A stretch of DNA of 64,000 bases from Acidaminobacter sp. (GCF_030247605.1 NZ_JAOTSB010000002.1:1-64000), one strand, 5' to 3'; shown: positions 52,816-62,887, counted from the first letter of the stretch. The notes: generated from the sequence alone by a model not told the origin. Numbers and translations are program-made.

Positions 52816-54150
52816 CTAGAATGGCATTCTCATGCCGCCGCGCTTCATGCGCTTGTCCATGCCTGAAAACTGCTTCATGAGCTTTTTGGTCTGCTCAAAC
52901 TGCTTCAGCAGCTTGTTGACCTCCTGGACACTCGTCCCCGAACCGGCCGCGATGCGTTTCTTTCTGCTGCCGTTGATCAGGTTGGGATCCCGTCGCTCCT
53001 TGAGCGTCATGGACTGGATGATGGCTTCGAGCTTTACGAATTCCTTCTCATCCACCTGTACATCCTTAAGTGCCTTTTGATTGCCAAGCCCCGGAATCAT
53101 GCCGAGGAGATCCCCGATTGGACCCATCTTTTTCATTTGCTGCAGCTGACTAAGAAAATCCTCAAAGTCAAAATTGCCCTTTTTCATCTTCTTCTCGAGC
53201 TTTCTGGCCGATTCCTCATCGAAGCTGCTCTGAGCCTTTTCAATGAGGGTCAGGACGTCGCCCATACCCAGAATCCTGGAAGCCATCCGGTCCGGATGGA
53301 ATTCCTCGAGTTCGCTCAGTTTCTCACCGATGCCCGCGAATTTGATAGGTTTGCCGGTTACTGCCTTGACAGACAACGCAGCGCCGCCGCGCGTATCGCC
53401 GTCCAGCTTGGTCATGATCAATCCGTCAATGCCCAGCTGTGCGTTGAAGCTTTCCGCCACATTGACAGCATCCTGGCCGGTCATGGCGTCGACGACCAGC
53501 AGAATTTCAGTCGGTCTCGCGGCCTTCTTGATCTCCACCAGCTCGTTCATCAGCGTCTCGTCAATATGAAGCCGCCCGGCCGTATCCAGAATCACGACAT
53601 CATTGCCATAGCGGTTCGCGTGGTTGATAGCCGCCTTGGTGATCTCCACGGGATTGATCTCACCCATGGTGAAAACCGGAATGCTCAGGCTGTCTCCGAC
53701 GACTTGAAGCTGCTTGATCGCTGCCGGTCTGTAGATGTCGCAGGCGACGAGCAAAGGTTTCTTACCCTGCTTCTTAAGATAATTGCCCAGCTTGCCGCAG
53801 GTTGTCGTCTTGCCGGAACCCTGCAGACCCACCATCATATAGACCGAAACCGGACTCGATGAAAAGGTCAGCTTGCTCCTTGTCGTACCCATCAGCGTTG
53901 TCAGCTCTTCGTTGACGATCTTGATGACCTGCTGTCCCGGTGTCAGACTCGACATGACTTCCTGTCCAATCGCGCGGTCCGTGACCTTCTGAACAAAATC
54001 TTTGACAATTTTAAAGTTAACGTCCGCTTCGAGCAAAGCCAGTTTGACTTCACGCATGGCAGCCTTGACATCCGCTTCCGTCAGCTTGCCTTTTCCACGG
54101 AGCGCCTTAAACGTGTTTTGCAGTTTATCTGCCAAACTTTCAAAAACCAA
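52816..54150 (-). CDS. ffh: Signal recognition particle protein Ffh
   Basis: Ffh binds the SRP RNA and signal sequences and targets nascent membrane proteins with FtsY. The 444 residues have the N domain, the G domain with GLQGSGKTTTCGKL, LDTAGRLH and TKLDGDTRGG, and a Met-rich M domain (about 320-444) ending GGMRMPF. The start is TTG with GGAGG 9 nt upstream. YlxM is encoded just before it. The SRP RNA gene is not in this window. Confidence 0.98.
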   Translation of the reverse strand: MVFESLADKLQNTFKALRGKGKLTEADVKAAMREVKLALLEADVNFKIVKDFVQKVTDRAIGQEVMSSLTPGQQVIKIVNEELTTLMGTTRSKLTFSSSPVSVYMMVGLQGSGKTTTCGKLGNYLKKQGKKPLLVACDIYRPAAIKQLQVVGDSLSIPVFTMGEINPVEITKAAINHANRYGNDVVILDTAGRLHIDETLMNELVEIKKAARPTEILLVVDAMTGQDAVNVAESFNAQLGIDGLIMTKLDGDTRGGAALSVKAVTGKPIKFAGIGEKLSELEEFHPDRMASRILGMGDVLTLIEKAQSSFDEESARKLEKKMKKGNFDFEDFLSQLQQMKKMGPIGDLLGMIPGLGNQKALKDVQVDEKEFVKLEAIIQSMTLKERRDPNLINGSRKKRIAAGSGTSVQEVNKLLKQFEQTKKLMKQFSGMDKRMKRGGMRMPF

Positions 54151-54188
54151 ACGTTAAAACCTCCTAAAACTCGGGTGTCTGCAGCAGC

Positions 54189-54554
54189 CTATTCAAGAAT
54201 GGCGTTCGCTTCCCCGATCAGCTCGGAGATTCGCTCAAGCAATTCAGCTGCCTCAGCGTCTTCCCTAATTTTCAAGTCAATCTCCTGCATGCCGTCGACG
54301 AGGTGTCGAATGGCTTTTTCTCTTTGTTCGAACCGCGCCGCCAGCCCGAGCTTCTCCTCGTACTGGTCCAGCTGCTTTTCAGCGCGCTTGATTGTATCAT
54401 AGACCGCTTGTCTGCTGATTCCAAGCTCTTCAGAAATCTCTCCGAAGGACAGGTCCAGTATGCAATAGTCTTCCAGGATTTCCTGCTGCTTTTCAGTGAG
54501 CAGTTGTCCGTAAAACTCAAACATATTGCCGAGCTTGATTTTTTTGTCGAACAT
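54189..54554 (-). CDS. ylxM: YlxM family DNA-binding protein
   Basis: A small helix-turn-helix protein (GEISEELGISRQAVYDTIKR, about residues 38-57) of the YlxM/p13 family. It is found next to ffh in Gram-positive bacteria and is linked to the SRP pathway. The long C-terminal helix is acidic. ATG at 54554 (MFDKKIKLG) is preferred; TTG and GTG codons lie a few codons upstream, and the ribosome binding site GGCGGTGG is modest. It is the first gene after a strong promoter. Confidence 0.93.
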   Translation of the reverse strand: MFDKKIKLGNMFEFYGQLLTEKQQEILEDYCILDLSFGEISEELGISRQAVYDTIKRAEKQLDQYEEKLGLAARFEQREKAIRHLVDGMQEIDLKIREDAEAAELLERISELIGEANAILE

Positions 54555-54621
54555 CTGAGCCACCGCCAATATTACCAGTCAAGAAGACTGTATCAGTAAA
54601 GGTTTTTTACTTTACAGAAGT

Positions 54622-54650
54622 ATTCTATGGGAATGACGCCTGCTTGTCAA
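54622..54650 (-). promoter_or_regulatory. Promoter of the ylxM-ffh-rpsP operon
   Basis: TTGACA (54645-54650), 17 nt, TAGAAT (54622-54627) on the minus strand, 5/6 in the -10 and perfect in the -35. Confidence 0.85.
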
Positions 54651-54695
54651 CTCTTTTTTGAAGTGTGATTGAAGATTTCAGGTGCTTTCAAAGAC

Positions 54696-54732
54696 TATGC
54701 CGATGGCGGCGGATCCCACAACCATCGGCATA
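54696..54732 (-). terminator. ftsY terminator hairpin
   Basis: TATGCCGATGG/CCATCGGCATA, an 11-bp stem with a 15-nt loop, flanked by AGTCT on both sides and followed by TTTGAAAG on the minus strand. It lies 14 nt after the ftsY stop and shares its stem with the ftsK and ribF hairpins. Confidence 0.65.
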
Positions 54733-54745
54733 AGACTTTTTCCTT

Positions 54746-56059
54746 TTAGATGTCCAGAAGTGCATTGACAAACTTTTCAGGCTCAAAAGGCTGAAGATCG
54801 TTCAGACCCTCGCCGACGCCTATGAGTTTCACTGGAATTTCGACCTCGTGGAGTATGGACAAAACGACGCCGCCCTTGGCAGTGCCGTCCAGTTTTGTGA
54901 GCGCAATGCCGGTAATCTGGGCGGTCTCCTTGAAGATTTTTGCCTGCTGAAGGCCATTTTGACCCGTTGTAGCGTCCAGCACCAATAGGACTTCCCGCTG
55001 GGCTTCAGGGAAATCGCGTTCGATGACTCTGAAAATTTTCGCCAGTTCGTTCATCAAATTCTTTTTATTGTGGAGCCTTCCCGCTGTGTCGCAGATCAAA
55101 ACATCTGTCTTTCTGGCTTTGGCAGCCTGAATGGCGTCATAAACCACCGCAGCCGGGTCTGACCCCTCCTGGTGCGCAATGACCGGGACCCCGGAGCGCT
55201 CGCCCCAAATTTTAAGCTGATCAATAGCGGCAGCCCTGAAGGTGTCCGCTGCTGCCAGCATAACCGTCTTGCCCTCCAGTTTGAGTTTGTGGGCAATTTT
55301 TCCAATCGTCGTCGTCTTTCCGGCGCCGTTGACACCAATCACAAAAAGGATCGCCGGGCTCTGGTCCAGATTCAGATGATTGTTCGAGTGTGCCTTGAGG
55401 GTATCGACCATAACATCCCTGAGTACGCTTTTAACCTGAGAGGCATCTGAAATGCGCCGTTCCACCAGGGCTTTTTTGAGGTCGTCAATCAGGGACATTG
55501 TCGTTTCCATTCCAATGTCCGCTGTGATCAGAATCTCCTCGAGTTCCTCATAGAGTTCCTCGTCGATCTTGCCATAGTCATTGAGCAGAAGATCAATCCG
55601 GTCTGTGATGGCTTTACTGGTTTTGCTGAGTCCCGCCTTCAAACGTTCGAAGAAGCCCAGGCTTGAAGTCTGTTGCTCTGGCGTTTCAGGGGCATCCAGT
55701 ATCTCATGGGAGAATTCCTGTTCTTCTTCTACTGCCAAGGCAAGTTCCTCATCAGCGACGCCCGGCTCGAGTACTGCATCAGTTTCTACTTCAGTTTCTA
55801 CTACGACTTCAGCTTCAGCTATAATTTCAATTTCAGTTTCAGCTTCAGCTTCCAGCAACAACTCAGTTGCCTCAGCGACTGATTCTTCAGCTTCCACGAC
55901 GGTCTCTTCGACAATTTCTTCTTTAGGTTCATCCACGGCTACAATATCCTGTGCCGCCTCACCTGTATTCTCTTCACCCAGGCTCTGCTCCGTCTCAGGT
56001 GCTTTCTCCTCAGGCGTTTCCATTAATTTTGAGATCCACTTTTTAAATATTCCAGCCAA
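54746..56059 (-). CDS. ftsY: Signal recognition particle receptor FtsY
   Basis: FtsY is the SRP receptor GTPase at the membrane. The 437-residue protein has an acidic, Glu/Val/Ala-rich N-terminal region (about 15-130) of low complexity that may contact the membrane or translocon, followed by the NG domain with GVNGAGKTTTIGKI, DTAGRLHNK and TKLDGTAKGG. TTG start with AGGTG 7 nt upstream. It follows smc by about 50 nt, a conserved Firmicute order. Confidence 0.98.
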   Translation of the reverse strand: MAGIFKKWISKLMETPEEKAPETEQSLGEENTGEAAQDIVAVDEPKEEIVEETVVEAEESVAEATELLLEAEAETEIEIIAEAEVVVETEVETDAVLEPGVADEELALAVEEEQEFSHEILDAPETPEQQTSSLGFFERLKAGLSKTSKAITDRIDLLLNDYGKIDEELYEELEEILITADIGMETTMSLIDDLKKALVERRISDASQVKSVLRDVMVDTLKAHSNNHLNLDQSPAILFVIGVNGAGKTTTIGKIAHKLKLEGKTVMLAAADTFRAAAIDQLKIWGERSGVPVIAHQEGSDPAAVVYDAIQAAKARKTDVLICDTAGRLHNKKNLMNELAKIFRVIERDFPEAQREVLLVLDATTGQNGLQQAKIFKETAQITGIALTKLDGTAKGGVVLSILHEVEIPVKLIGVGEGLNDLQPFEPEKFVNALLDI

Positions 56060-56109
56060 ACTGAATCACCTTTCCTTTCTGCCCGAATTATACTGGCCGA
56101 CGTTCTTTG

Positions 56110-59100
56110 TCAGCTGACCGCTATTTCTTCCAATTTGACCGAGACCACCCTGGAAACGCCATACTCCTCCATGGTGACACCGTATAGCGCATCCGCAATT
56201 TCCATAGTGCCTTTGCGGTGTGTGATAACGACAAACTGGGCCTGATCTGATACGTCCTTCAAATAGAGCGCAAATCGATCGACATTGACATCATCCAGAG
56301 CGGCTTCAATTTCGTCAAGCACACAAAACGGCGCAGGTTTGACCTCAAGAATGGCAAATAGAATCGCTATAGCGGTCAATGCCTTCTCTCCGCCTGACAG
56401 CAGATGAAGATGCTGCAGTTTTTTCCCAGGCGGCTGCACATAGATTTCAATATCACTTTCCAGCGGATCAGACGGATCACTTAGTCTGACCTGAGCGGTA
56501 CCGCCACTGAACAAACGTTTGAAAGTATTTTGGAACGCTTCCCCAATCAGTGTGAAGCAGTCTTTGAATTGCTGCTTCATGGCGTGGTCAAGCTCTCGAA
56601 TGACTTTCTTGAGTGCCTGCTCACCCTGGATCAGGTCATCCATCTGGCCTTTCATGAACGTGTAGCGTTCAGACACCTCTTCATATTCCTTGATCGCACT
56701 GATATTCACGTCACCAAGTGCTTTAATCCGGTTTCTCAGGGACTTCGTCTGCGACTGAGCCGAGCTCAAATCTACTTCCAGCGGCTTCTGACGCGCTTCC
56801 TCCAGATCCAATTCATATTTGTCATGCATCTGTGTCAAAAGTGATTCCCGCTCAAGAAGACAGCGCTCCCGCTGAAGCTCTACGTGATGCAGCGCTTCCC
56901 GCAGACGTTCAAGCGCTTCACTGATCCGGCCGACCGCATGACGCAGTTCTGCAAGTTCAGCTTTTCCTGCGTCCCGTTCCCCTGAAATTTCTGCGCGCTG
57001 TGCTTCCAGCTTCTGAAGCAGAAGGCGAAGCTCAATCTTTTTCTCAAAGCTCTCACCTTTGAGTCTCAGGGTTTCTCTGCGGTCACTTTCGAGTTGCGCC
57101 AGTCTGGAGGACGCAAGTTCAGACCGTTCTTTAGAACGCAGCAAAGTGTCTTCTATGCGTTTAATTTCTCTTGTGATGCCACTCAGGCTCTGTTCATGAG
57201 TTGCAGTCTCAACTCTGACGCTGCTAAGCTGATCAGAGAGGGACTCATAGGCGCTTCTCAGTTCAGAGCGCTTTTCCTCCTGTTCAAAAACCACGCGCTC
57301 CAGGTCTGAGGATGCAGCTTTCCAGACTTCAATCTCTCTTTCAAGTGTGGTATTCTCATCCTGAATTCTAAGCACATGAGCATTCTGGTCCTCATGCTCA
57401 GCGCCAAGACGTCTGATCCGGTCCCCCAGACGCTTCTGATCCTCCAGAAGTGCCGTCTCTCGAAATTCAAAGCCTGCGAGTTCAGTATCCACTGCCGTCA
57501 TGTCAGCGGTCAATTGCGCCCTGGCCTGTTCTTCAACCTCAACCCTGGACATCAGCGCCGCAATCTCCTGATCCAAGTCCATCATATGGCTTGTCTGAGC
57601 TTCAATCTGTTCCGTCAGCAAAATTATCTTCCCGCGTCTTGCCAGTACACCTCCGCCGGACTGCTGCCTGGAACCGCCTGTAATACTGCCGCTGGGACTG
57701 AAAACTTCTCCGGCTTTCGTCACCAGGCGCCATTTCCCACCAGTCTTTCTGAAGGCAGAAACAGCTTCATCATAGCTTTCAAAAATTGCAGTACGGCCTA
57801 TCAAATGCCTTACAGCCGCCTGAATAGTGTCAGGTGCAGTCACCAGGCTGTCAGCCATACCGACAAAGCCCTTCAACTCTGACAAATTTCCAAATTGCGC
57901 TGATGGCTTTCCAATCAAGTCGAGGGGCAAAAAAGTCACACGTCCCAGTTGCTTTGTTTTTAACCGTTCGATCAGCCGCTTCGCCGTCTGCTCATTGTCG
58001 CAGATGACATTTTGAGCGCCTCTGCCAAGGGCGACCTCAATAGCCGTCTCATACCCCTTGCTAACCTGGATCTGTTCTGCCAGGACGCCCAGAACGCCTT
58101 GTAAGGCATTGCCCGAAGCATCTTTTTTCAAGTCCTGCATCAACCGCTTGACACTCAGGTCATAGCCTTCGTAATTACGTTCCAGATTCTCGAGGGCTTC
58201 CTGCTCCGCCACCAGTTTGTGTCTGCGATTTTCTTCCTGGCGCTTTTTGTCCTCCAGCGTTTTCACTTCTTGTGCAGAAGCCTGGCGCACAGCAGACTGT
58301 GCCTCTAACTTATCGAGCATGGCATTTTTACGCTTCATGGCATGTTCTCTTTGGACGACCGTTTCACCAATTCTTTGTGAAATGGCCTCTAACTGAGCCT
58401 TTGCTCCGGCAGCCTCAGACCCCAGCTCCTGTATACGCTGCTCGAGATGAGCCATATAATCGCGCTTGACGCGAATCTCAGACGCCGCCCGTTCTGATTT
58501 GGAAATCAGAGCTATTGCTTCACTGCGAGCGCTGGATTCCACTGACTCAAGCGCTGCTAACGCCCCGGTCAAGGTTTCCATAGATACCTGACGCTCATTC
58601 AGAATGGCTTTTAACTCCTTCAGTTTTTCAGCAATTTGACTGTCCGCTGCGACCAGAGCCTGATACTCAACCTCCAGAGCAGCCTGCTCGCCTTTTTCCT
58701 GGTCCAGGGTCTCATGTAGTCTGCCGTATTCAATTTCAGCGTTTCTGAGTTTTTCATCCCATAGTGCTAAATCTCCATCCAGCGCCTTGTCTTCATTGTT
58801 AAATTTCAAGCGATCCTCTTCAAGGTTTTGCCACTGGAGGTCCATGCTGCCAAGCTTCGCCTCAAGAGCCTCAAGGCGCAGCCTTTTTTCTGAGAGCGCT
58901 GCCTCCTCGGAGGTTTTCTCATCAGACACACGGTCGTAGTCAGCCAGTACTTTGTCAAGTTTCACGGTCAGCTTGTCATAATCCGCCAGAAATACAGCAA
59001 CCTCAATTTCACGAAGCGCTTCACTCAAAGCAATATAACTTTTAGCCTTTTCACTTTCCAGTTCCAGCGGACCAAGCCTCGATTTCAGATCCATGCTGAG

Positions 59101-59679
59101 ATCCTCTAGGCGCATAAGGTTTAGTTCAGTATTATCGAGCTTCTTGAGCGCTTCTCTTTTCTTTTGCTTATATTTGACAATACCGGCCGCCTCTTCAAAA
59201 ATCATGCGTCGGTCTTCCGAGCTGCCGCTGATAATGGAATCGATCCGTCCCTGTCCAATGAGTGAGTAGCCTTCTGTCCCCACCCCTGTATCCATGAAAA
59301 GCTCGCGAACGTCTTTTAACCTGCAGGGCGCATCATTGATCAAATACTCGCTTTCGCCGGATCTGTAAAGTCTGCGGGACAGAACAATCTCGCTGAAATC
59401 TATGGGGAATCTGCGGTCTTCATTCGAAAAATGAAGCGAGACCTCTGCGACGCCCAGGGCAGAGCGCCGGTGTGTGCCATTGAAAATGACATCCTCCATT
59501 TTCGAGCCTCGAAGGGTTTTAACCTTTTGTTCACCGAGCACCCACCGTATGGCATCTGTGATATTGCTCTTGCCGCTGCCATTTGGCCCAACGACGCAGG
59601 TCAGCCCCTGCATCAAATCAATGGTGGTCCGGTCCGCAAACGACTTGAACCCCTTCAATTCTATTTTTTTAAGGTACAT
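56110..59679 (-). CDS. smc: Chromosome condensation protein SMC
   Basis: SMC is the ATP-driven DNA loop extruder that compacts and separates chromosomes with ScpA and ScpB. The 1189 residues comprise the N-terminal ATPase head with Walker A GPNGSGKSN, two long coiled coils (about 165-500 and 670-1020) around a hinge domain (about 515-640), and the C-terminal head with signature LLSGGEKALTAIA and Walker B VLDEIEAALDD. The start MYLKKIELKGFKS has GGAGGTG; it is 4 nt after the radical SAM gene. Confidence 0.99.
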   Translation of the reverse strand: MYLKKIELKGFKSFADRTTIDLMQGLTCVVGPNGSGKSNITDAIRWVLGEQKVKTLRGSKMEDVIFNGTHRRSALGVAEVSLHFSNEDRRFPIDFSEIVLSRRLYRSGESEYLINDAPCRLKDVRELFMDTGVGTEGYSLIGQGRIDSIISGSSEDRRMIFEEAAGIVKYKQKKREALKKLDNTELNLMRLEDLSMDLKSRLGPLELESEKAKSYIALSEALREIEVAVFLADYDKLTVKLDKVLADYDRVSDEKTSEEAALSEKRLRLEALEAKLGSMDLQWQNLEEDRLKFNNEDKALDGDLALWDEKLRNAEIEYGRLHETLDQEKGEQAALEVEYQALVAADSQIAEKLKELKAILNERQVSMETLTGALAALESVESSARSEAIALISKSERAASEIRVKRDYMAHLEQRIQELGSEAAGAKAQLEAISQRIGETVVQREHAMKRKNAMLDKLEAQSAVRQASAQEVKTLEDKKRQEENRRHKLVAEQEALENLERNYEGYDLSVKRLMQDLKKDASGNALQGVLGVLAEQIQVSKGYETAIEVALGRGAQNVICDNEQTAKRLIERLKTKQLGRVTFLPLDLIGKPSAQFGNLSELKGFVGMADSLVTAPDTIQAAVRHLIGRTAIFESYDEAVSAFRKTGGKWRLVTKAGEVFSPSGSITGGSRQQSGGGVLARRGKIILLTEQIEAQTSHMMDLDQEIAALMSRVEVEEQARAQLTADMTAVDTELAGFEFRETALLEDQKRLGDRIRRLGAEHEDQNAHVLRIQDENTTLEREIEVWKAASSDLERVVFEQEEKRSELRSAYESLSDQLSSVRVETATHEQSLSGITREIKRIEDTLLRSKERSELASSRLAQLESDRRETLRLKGESFEKKIELRLLLQKLEAQRAEISGERDAGKAELAELRHAVGRISEALERLREALHHVELQRERCLLERESLLTQMHDKYELDLEEARQKPLEVDLSSAQSQTKSLRNRIKALGDVNISAIKEYEEVSERYTFMKGQMDDLIQGEQALKKVIRELDHAMKQQFKDCFTLIGEAFQNTFKRLFSGGTAQVRLSDPSDPLESDIEIYVQPPGKKLQHLHLLSGGEKALTAIAILFAILEVKPAPFCVLDEIEAALDDVNVDRFALYLKDVSDQAQFVVITHRKGTMEIADALYGVTMEEYGVSRVVSVKLEEIAVS

Positions 59680-59683
59680 GCCG

Positions 59684-60727
59684 TCACCTCCCGTCACTTT
59701 CCATAATAGTGATGATATACCTCATGGCGGGGACGGACTCGTCCCTGACGACCCTGAGTGTGCTCACGCCATAATGGTTCTTTAAGTAAATCAGATTGCG
59801 CCTCTGGTGCCCCACAAAACTGCTGAGGTCCTTTCCCCTGACATGAACTTCCAGATTTTTGCCTCTCCAGTTGCAGCGATGAGCATCCTGATCCAGACGT
59901 GTTTTAAATCTGAAGGTATCCACCAAACTTCTGAATGCCGGGTGATGAGGTCCTGCCAGAACCTCTCCGGAACCGCTGAGCATCTCGTTTTCCTGGAGAC
60001 CTACACGAATCAGTTCAAGTTTGGGCTGAGTCATCTCTGAGTTTTTCTCATCAACGGCATCCATCATCAAAGCAACGCGTTCTACGGCCTCATCCAGTGA
60101 CAATGGCACATAGGCACCCTGTAACAGCAGTTTTTCAAGGCTTGTGCCTTTCAGTACCAGGGCAGGATAAATTCTGAGGGTCGTCGCATAGAGTCTGAAT
60201 GCTTCTGAAATACCTTTAAGGTCCGTTTCAGGAGAATCCCCAGGAAGTCCGACCATCAGTTGAAGGCCAAGATCAATGCCCGCTTCATGAATCCCCTTGG
60301 CAGCACGTTCAATTTCCACAGCACTGTGTCCTCTTTGGGACATGGAAAGCACCCGGTCGTCAAACGACTGGGCGCCGAGTTCAATCCGGCGGACGCCATA
60401 GGCTTTAAGTAATTTGAGGTGGTCCGGATCAATTGCGTCCGGACGGGTTGATATCCGGATCGTCTGGATCAGGCCTTTTTGTCTGTATTCTTCTGCGAGC
60501 TCCAGATACGCGATCTGCTCAGCGTAGGGAATTGCAGTAAAACTGCCCCCATAAAAGGCGAGCTCGTTTGACCCCTCCGCGTCAGACCGCGCCAGCCAGG
60601 CTTCAATCTCTGTTCTGGCAGTCTCAACAGTAGTCAGATGTTCCCCCAAACCGGTTATGGTTTTCTGATTGCAGAACACGCATTGATTTGGGCACCCAAG
60701 GTGCGGAATAAACACCGGAATAATCAT
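59684..60727 (-). CDS. Elp3-like radical SAM protein
   Basis: This 347-residue radical SAM enzyme has the cluster motif in HLGCPNQCVFCNQKT (CX3CX2C). Downstream SAM-barrel segments are YGGSFTAIP, RISTRPDAID and RIELGAQSFDDRVL, which resemble Elp3-type enzymes. It lacks the acetyltransferase domain of full Elp3. The family is common between rnc and smc in Clostridia, but its substrate is not known to me. ATG overlaps the rnc stop by 4 nt (ATGA). Confidence 0.9.
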   Translation of the reverse strand: MIIPVFIPHLGCPNQCVFCNQKTITGLGEHLTTVETARTEIEAWLARSDAEGSNELAFYGGSFTAIPYAEQIAYLELAEEYRQKGLIQTIRISTRPDAIDPDHLKLLKAYGVRRIELGAQSFDDRVLSMSQRGHSAVEIERAAKGIHEAGIDLGLQLMVGLPGDSPETDLKGISEAFRLYATTLRIYPALVLKGTSLEKLLLQGAYVPLSLDEAVERVALMMDAVDEKNSEMTQPKLELIRVGLQENEMLSGSGEVLAGPHHPAFRSLVDTFRFKTRLDQDAHRCNWRGKNLEVHVRGKDLSSFVGHQRRNLIYLKNHYGVSTLRVVRDESVPAMRYIITIMESDGR

Positions 60728-61419
60728 GAGCCTGACAACTCCAGTGAGGCAATGGCTGCCCGGGCGGCTTCCTGCTCCGCTTCCTTCTTGCTTCGTCCCT
60801 GACCCGCTCCAACGATTTCCTCATTGAGCAGCACCTGGGTATGAAATACTTTACAGTGGTCCGGACCTTCCTCACGGATAATTTCATACCGGATTCGGTT
60901 GTCCCGCTGGGTCTGAATCAGCTCCTGCAAGTGCGTTTTATAGTCGAGGAACACTTTTCCGCTTATGGCATCTTTAATAGCCCGATCCATTTGGCGGTAA
61001 ACAAAGTCAGAGGATGCTTCCATACCGCCGTCCAGATAGATCGCTGCAATCAGCGCTTCAAAAGCATCAGCAAGAATTGATGCCCTGCCGCGTCCTCCGG
61101 TCATTTCCTCACCGCGTCCAAAACGCATTGCCTCACCAAGCTTTAAGGTCTTGGCGCAGTCGCTGAGCGTTGCCTCACAGACTATCTTCGAGCGTATTTT
61201 CGTCAGTTCTCCCTCCGGCAGATCAGTATATTGCTTGAATAAACGCTCGCTGATCGCAATGCTGAGCACTGCATCCCCTAAAAACTCAAGCCGTTCATTA
61301 TTTTGTACGTTCTCACCTCTGCGTTCATTCGAATAAGAACTATGCGTCAAAGCTTCAGTCAGCAGTTTGCGCTGCCTAAACCGGTAGCCAATGACACTTT
61401 CAAATTGTCCATAATCCAT
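60724..61419 (-). CDS. rnc: Ribonuclease III
   Basis: RNase III cleaves double-stranded RNA in rRNA precursors and mRNA leaders. The signature NERLEFLGDAVLS (about residue 41) carries catalytic acids; DAFEALIAAIYLDGG holds the others. A C-terminal double-stranded RNA-binding domain (about 155-228) ends GQGRSKKEAEQEAARAA. 231 residues. The enzyme would be expected to act on the long pnp leader hairpin in this same window. The ribosome binding site is weak (AAAGGG). Confidence 0.98.
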   Translation of the reverse strand: MDYGQFESVIGYRFRQRKLLTEALTHSSYSNERRGENVQNNERLEFLGDAVLSIAISERLFKQYTDLPEGELTKIRSKIVCEATLSDCAKTLKLGEAMRFGRGEEMTGGRGRASILADAFEALIAAIYLDGGMEASSDFVYRQMDRAIKDAISGKVFLDYKTHLQELIQTQRDNRIRYEIIREEGPDHCKVFHTQVLLNEEIVGAGQGRSKKEAEQEAARAAIASLELSGS

Positions 61420-61510
61420 TGTTATACAGCCCTTTCAGCGGCAAAACGCTTTCTAAACTCACTTCATAGAATGTGCTTAAAAAGCGCTTTTCCAGATCCC
61501 TATCAGAGTT

Positions 61511-61539
61511 ATTTTATAGGTTTTATACGGAAAACACAA
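61511..61539 (-). promoter_or_regulatory. Possible rnc promoter
   Basis: TTGTGT (61534-61539), 17 nt, TAAAAT (61511-61516) on the minus strand, just after the fabF terminator. Confidence 0.45.
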
Positions 61540-61551
61540 CTCATTAGAAAA

Positions 61552-61583
61552 AACCCGCCGGTTTTTTTCATAACCTGCGGGTT
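61552..61583 (-). terminator. fabF terminator
   Basis: AACCCGC/GCGGGTT with an inner GGTT/AACC stem, followed by TTTTCTAATG on the minus strand, about 28 nt after the fabF stop. Confidence 0.88.
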
Positions 61584-61610
61584 TTTTTGAGACCTCTTGA
61601 AACGAGGCAA

Positions 61611-62852
61611 TTAACCTTTATACTTTTTGAGGATGAGCGTTGCGTTATGTCCGCCAAATCCGAGGGAATTCGACAGCGCATACTCCACTTCCGCAGCGCG
61701 GCCCTGGTTGGCAAGGACTTCAAGTCCAATTTCAGGATCGATGTTCTGAATGCCATAAGTGCCGTGCATATAATCTTCTTTGACCGCCAACAGGCAGGCA
61801 ACCGCTTCAATAGCGCCGGAAGCGCCAAGAAGGTGACCCGTCATGGATTTTGTGGAGGACACGCAAAGATTCTTCGCGTGCTCCCCAAAGACGGATTTGA
61901 TCGCCATGGACTCAAACCTGTCATTGTATGGCGTGGATGTACCATGAGCGTTGATATAGGCAATCGCAGAAGGTTCAATGCCCGCATCCGCCAAAGCGCT
62001 CTTCATGGATCTGGCTGCACCCTCACCACCTGGAGCCGGGCTGGTAATGTGATAAGCATCTGCGCTCATGCCAAAACCAACAACTTCGCCCAGAATGTTC
62101 GCGCCTCTGGCAAGGGCATGGTCCAGAGATTCGAGCAGCAGAATTCCTGAGCCTTCGCCCATGACAAAGCCGTCACGGTCCACGTCAAACGGACGGCTGG
62201 CTGTTTTAGGATCATCATTTCGTGTCGACATGGCCTTCATGCTGCAGAAACCAGCAATGCCAAACGGCGTTATAGAGGCTTCTGTTCCGCCTGCGAGGAC
62301 GAGATCCGCATCACCGCGCTGAATCAGCCTGAAGCCTTCTCCAACAGCGTTTGTGCCTGACGCACAAGCCGTGACGACACAATAGTTTGGCCCTTTGGCA
62401 TTCAGCGCCATAGAAACAGCCCCTGCTGCCATATTGCCAATCATCATTGGAATCAGGAATGGACTCACACGTCCAGGACCTTTTTCAAGCATCTTGGCAT
62501 GCTCTTCTTCCATAGTCAAGAGACCGCCAATACCCGAACCGACAACACAGCCAAAGCGATCAGCGTCGACAGTCTCAAGATCGAGCCCGCCGTCTTCAAC
62601 TGCCATTTTGGCTGCAGCCACTGCAAACTGCGTGAAGCGGTCCATACGCTTTGCTTCCTTCTTAGGTATGTAGTTCTCAGGTACAAAATCTTTAATTTCC
62701 GCAGCAACCTGCGTTGTATACTCAGACGCGTCAAAAGAGGCAATAGGCTTAATGCCGCAAACGCCTTCCCTTAAAGCTTTCCAATACGTCTCACGGCCTA
62801 TGCCGATAGGTGTGACCGCGCCAGCACCCGTTACAACAACTCTCTTATTCAA
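61611..62852 (-). CDS. fabF: 3-oxoacyl-[acyl-carrier-protein] synthase II
   Basis: FabF elongates fatty acids by condensing malonyl-ACP with acyl-ACP. The catalytic Cys is in [13 protein letters not shown] and the two His in [11 protein letters not shown] and [12 protein letters not shown]. From [15 protein letters not shown] it has 413 residues, the family norm. The TTG start has GGGAGG 8 nt upstream; the longer frame to 62909 is rejected. A terminator hairpin lies between acpP and this gene. Confidence 0.97.
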   Translation of the reverse strand: MNKRVVVTGAGAVTPIGIGRETYWKALREGVCGIKPIASFDASEYTTQVAAEIKDFVPENYIPKKEAKRMDRFTQFAVAAAKMAVEDGGLDLETVDADRFGCVVGSGIGGLLTMEEEHAKMLEKGPGRVSPFLIPMMIGNMAAGAVSMALNAKGPNYCVVTACASGTNAVGEGFRLIQRGDADLVLAGGTEASITPFGIAGFCSMKAMSTRNDDPKTASRPFDVDRDGFVMGEGSGILLLESLDHALARGANILGEVVGFGMSADAYHITSPAPGGEGAARSMKSALADAGIEPSAIAYINAHGTSTPYNDRFESMAIKSVFGEHAKNLCVSSTKSMTGHLLGASGAIEAVACLLAVKEDYMHGTYGIQNIDPEIGLEVLANQGRAAEVEYALSNSLGFGGHNATLILKKYKG

Positions 62853-62887
62853 ACAGCTTCCCTCCCGAGAATGGTACCTATTGAAAA

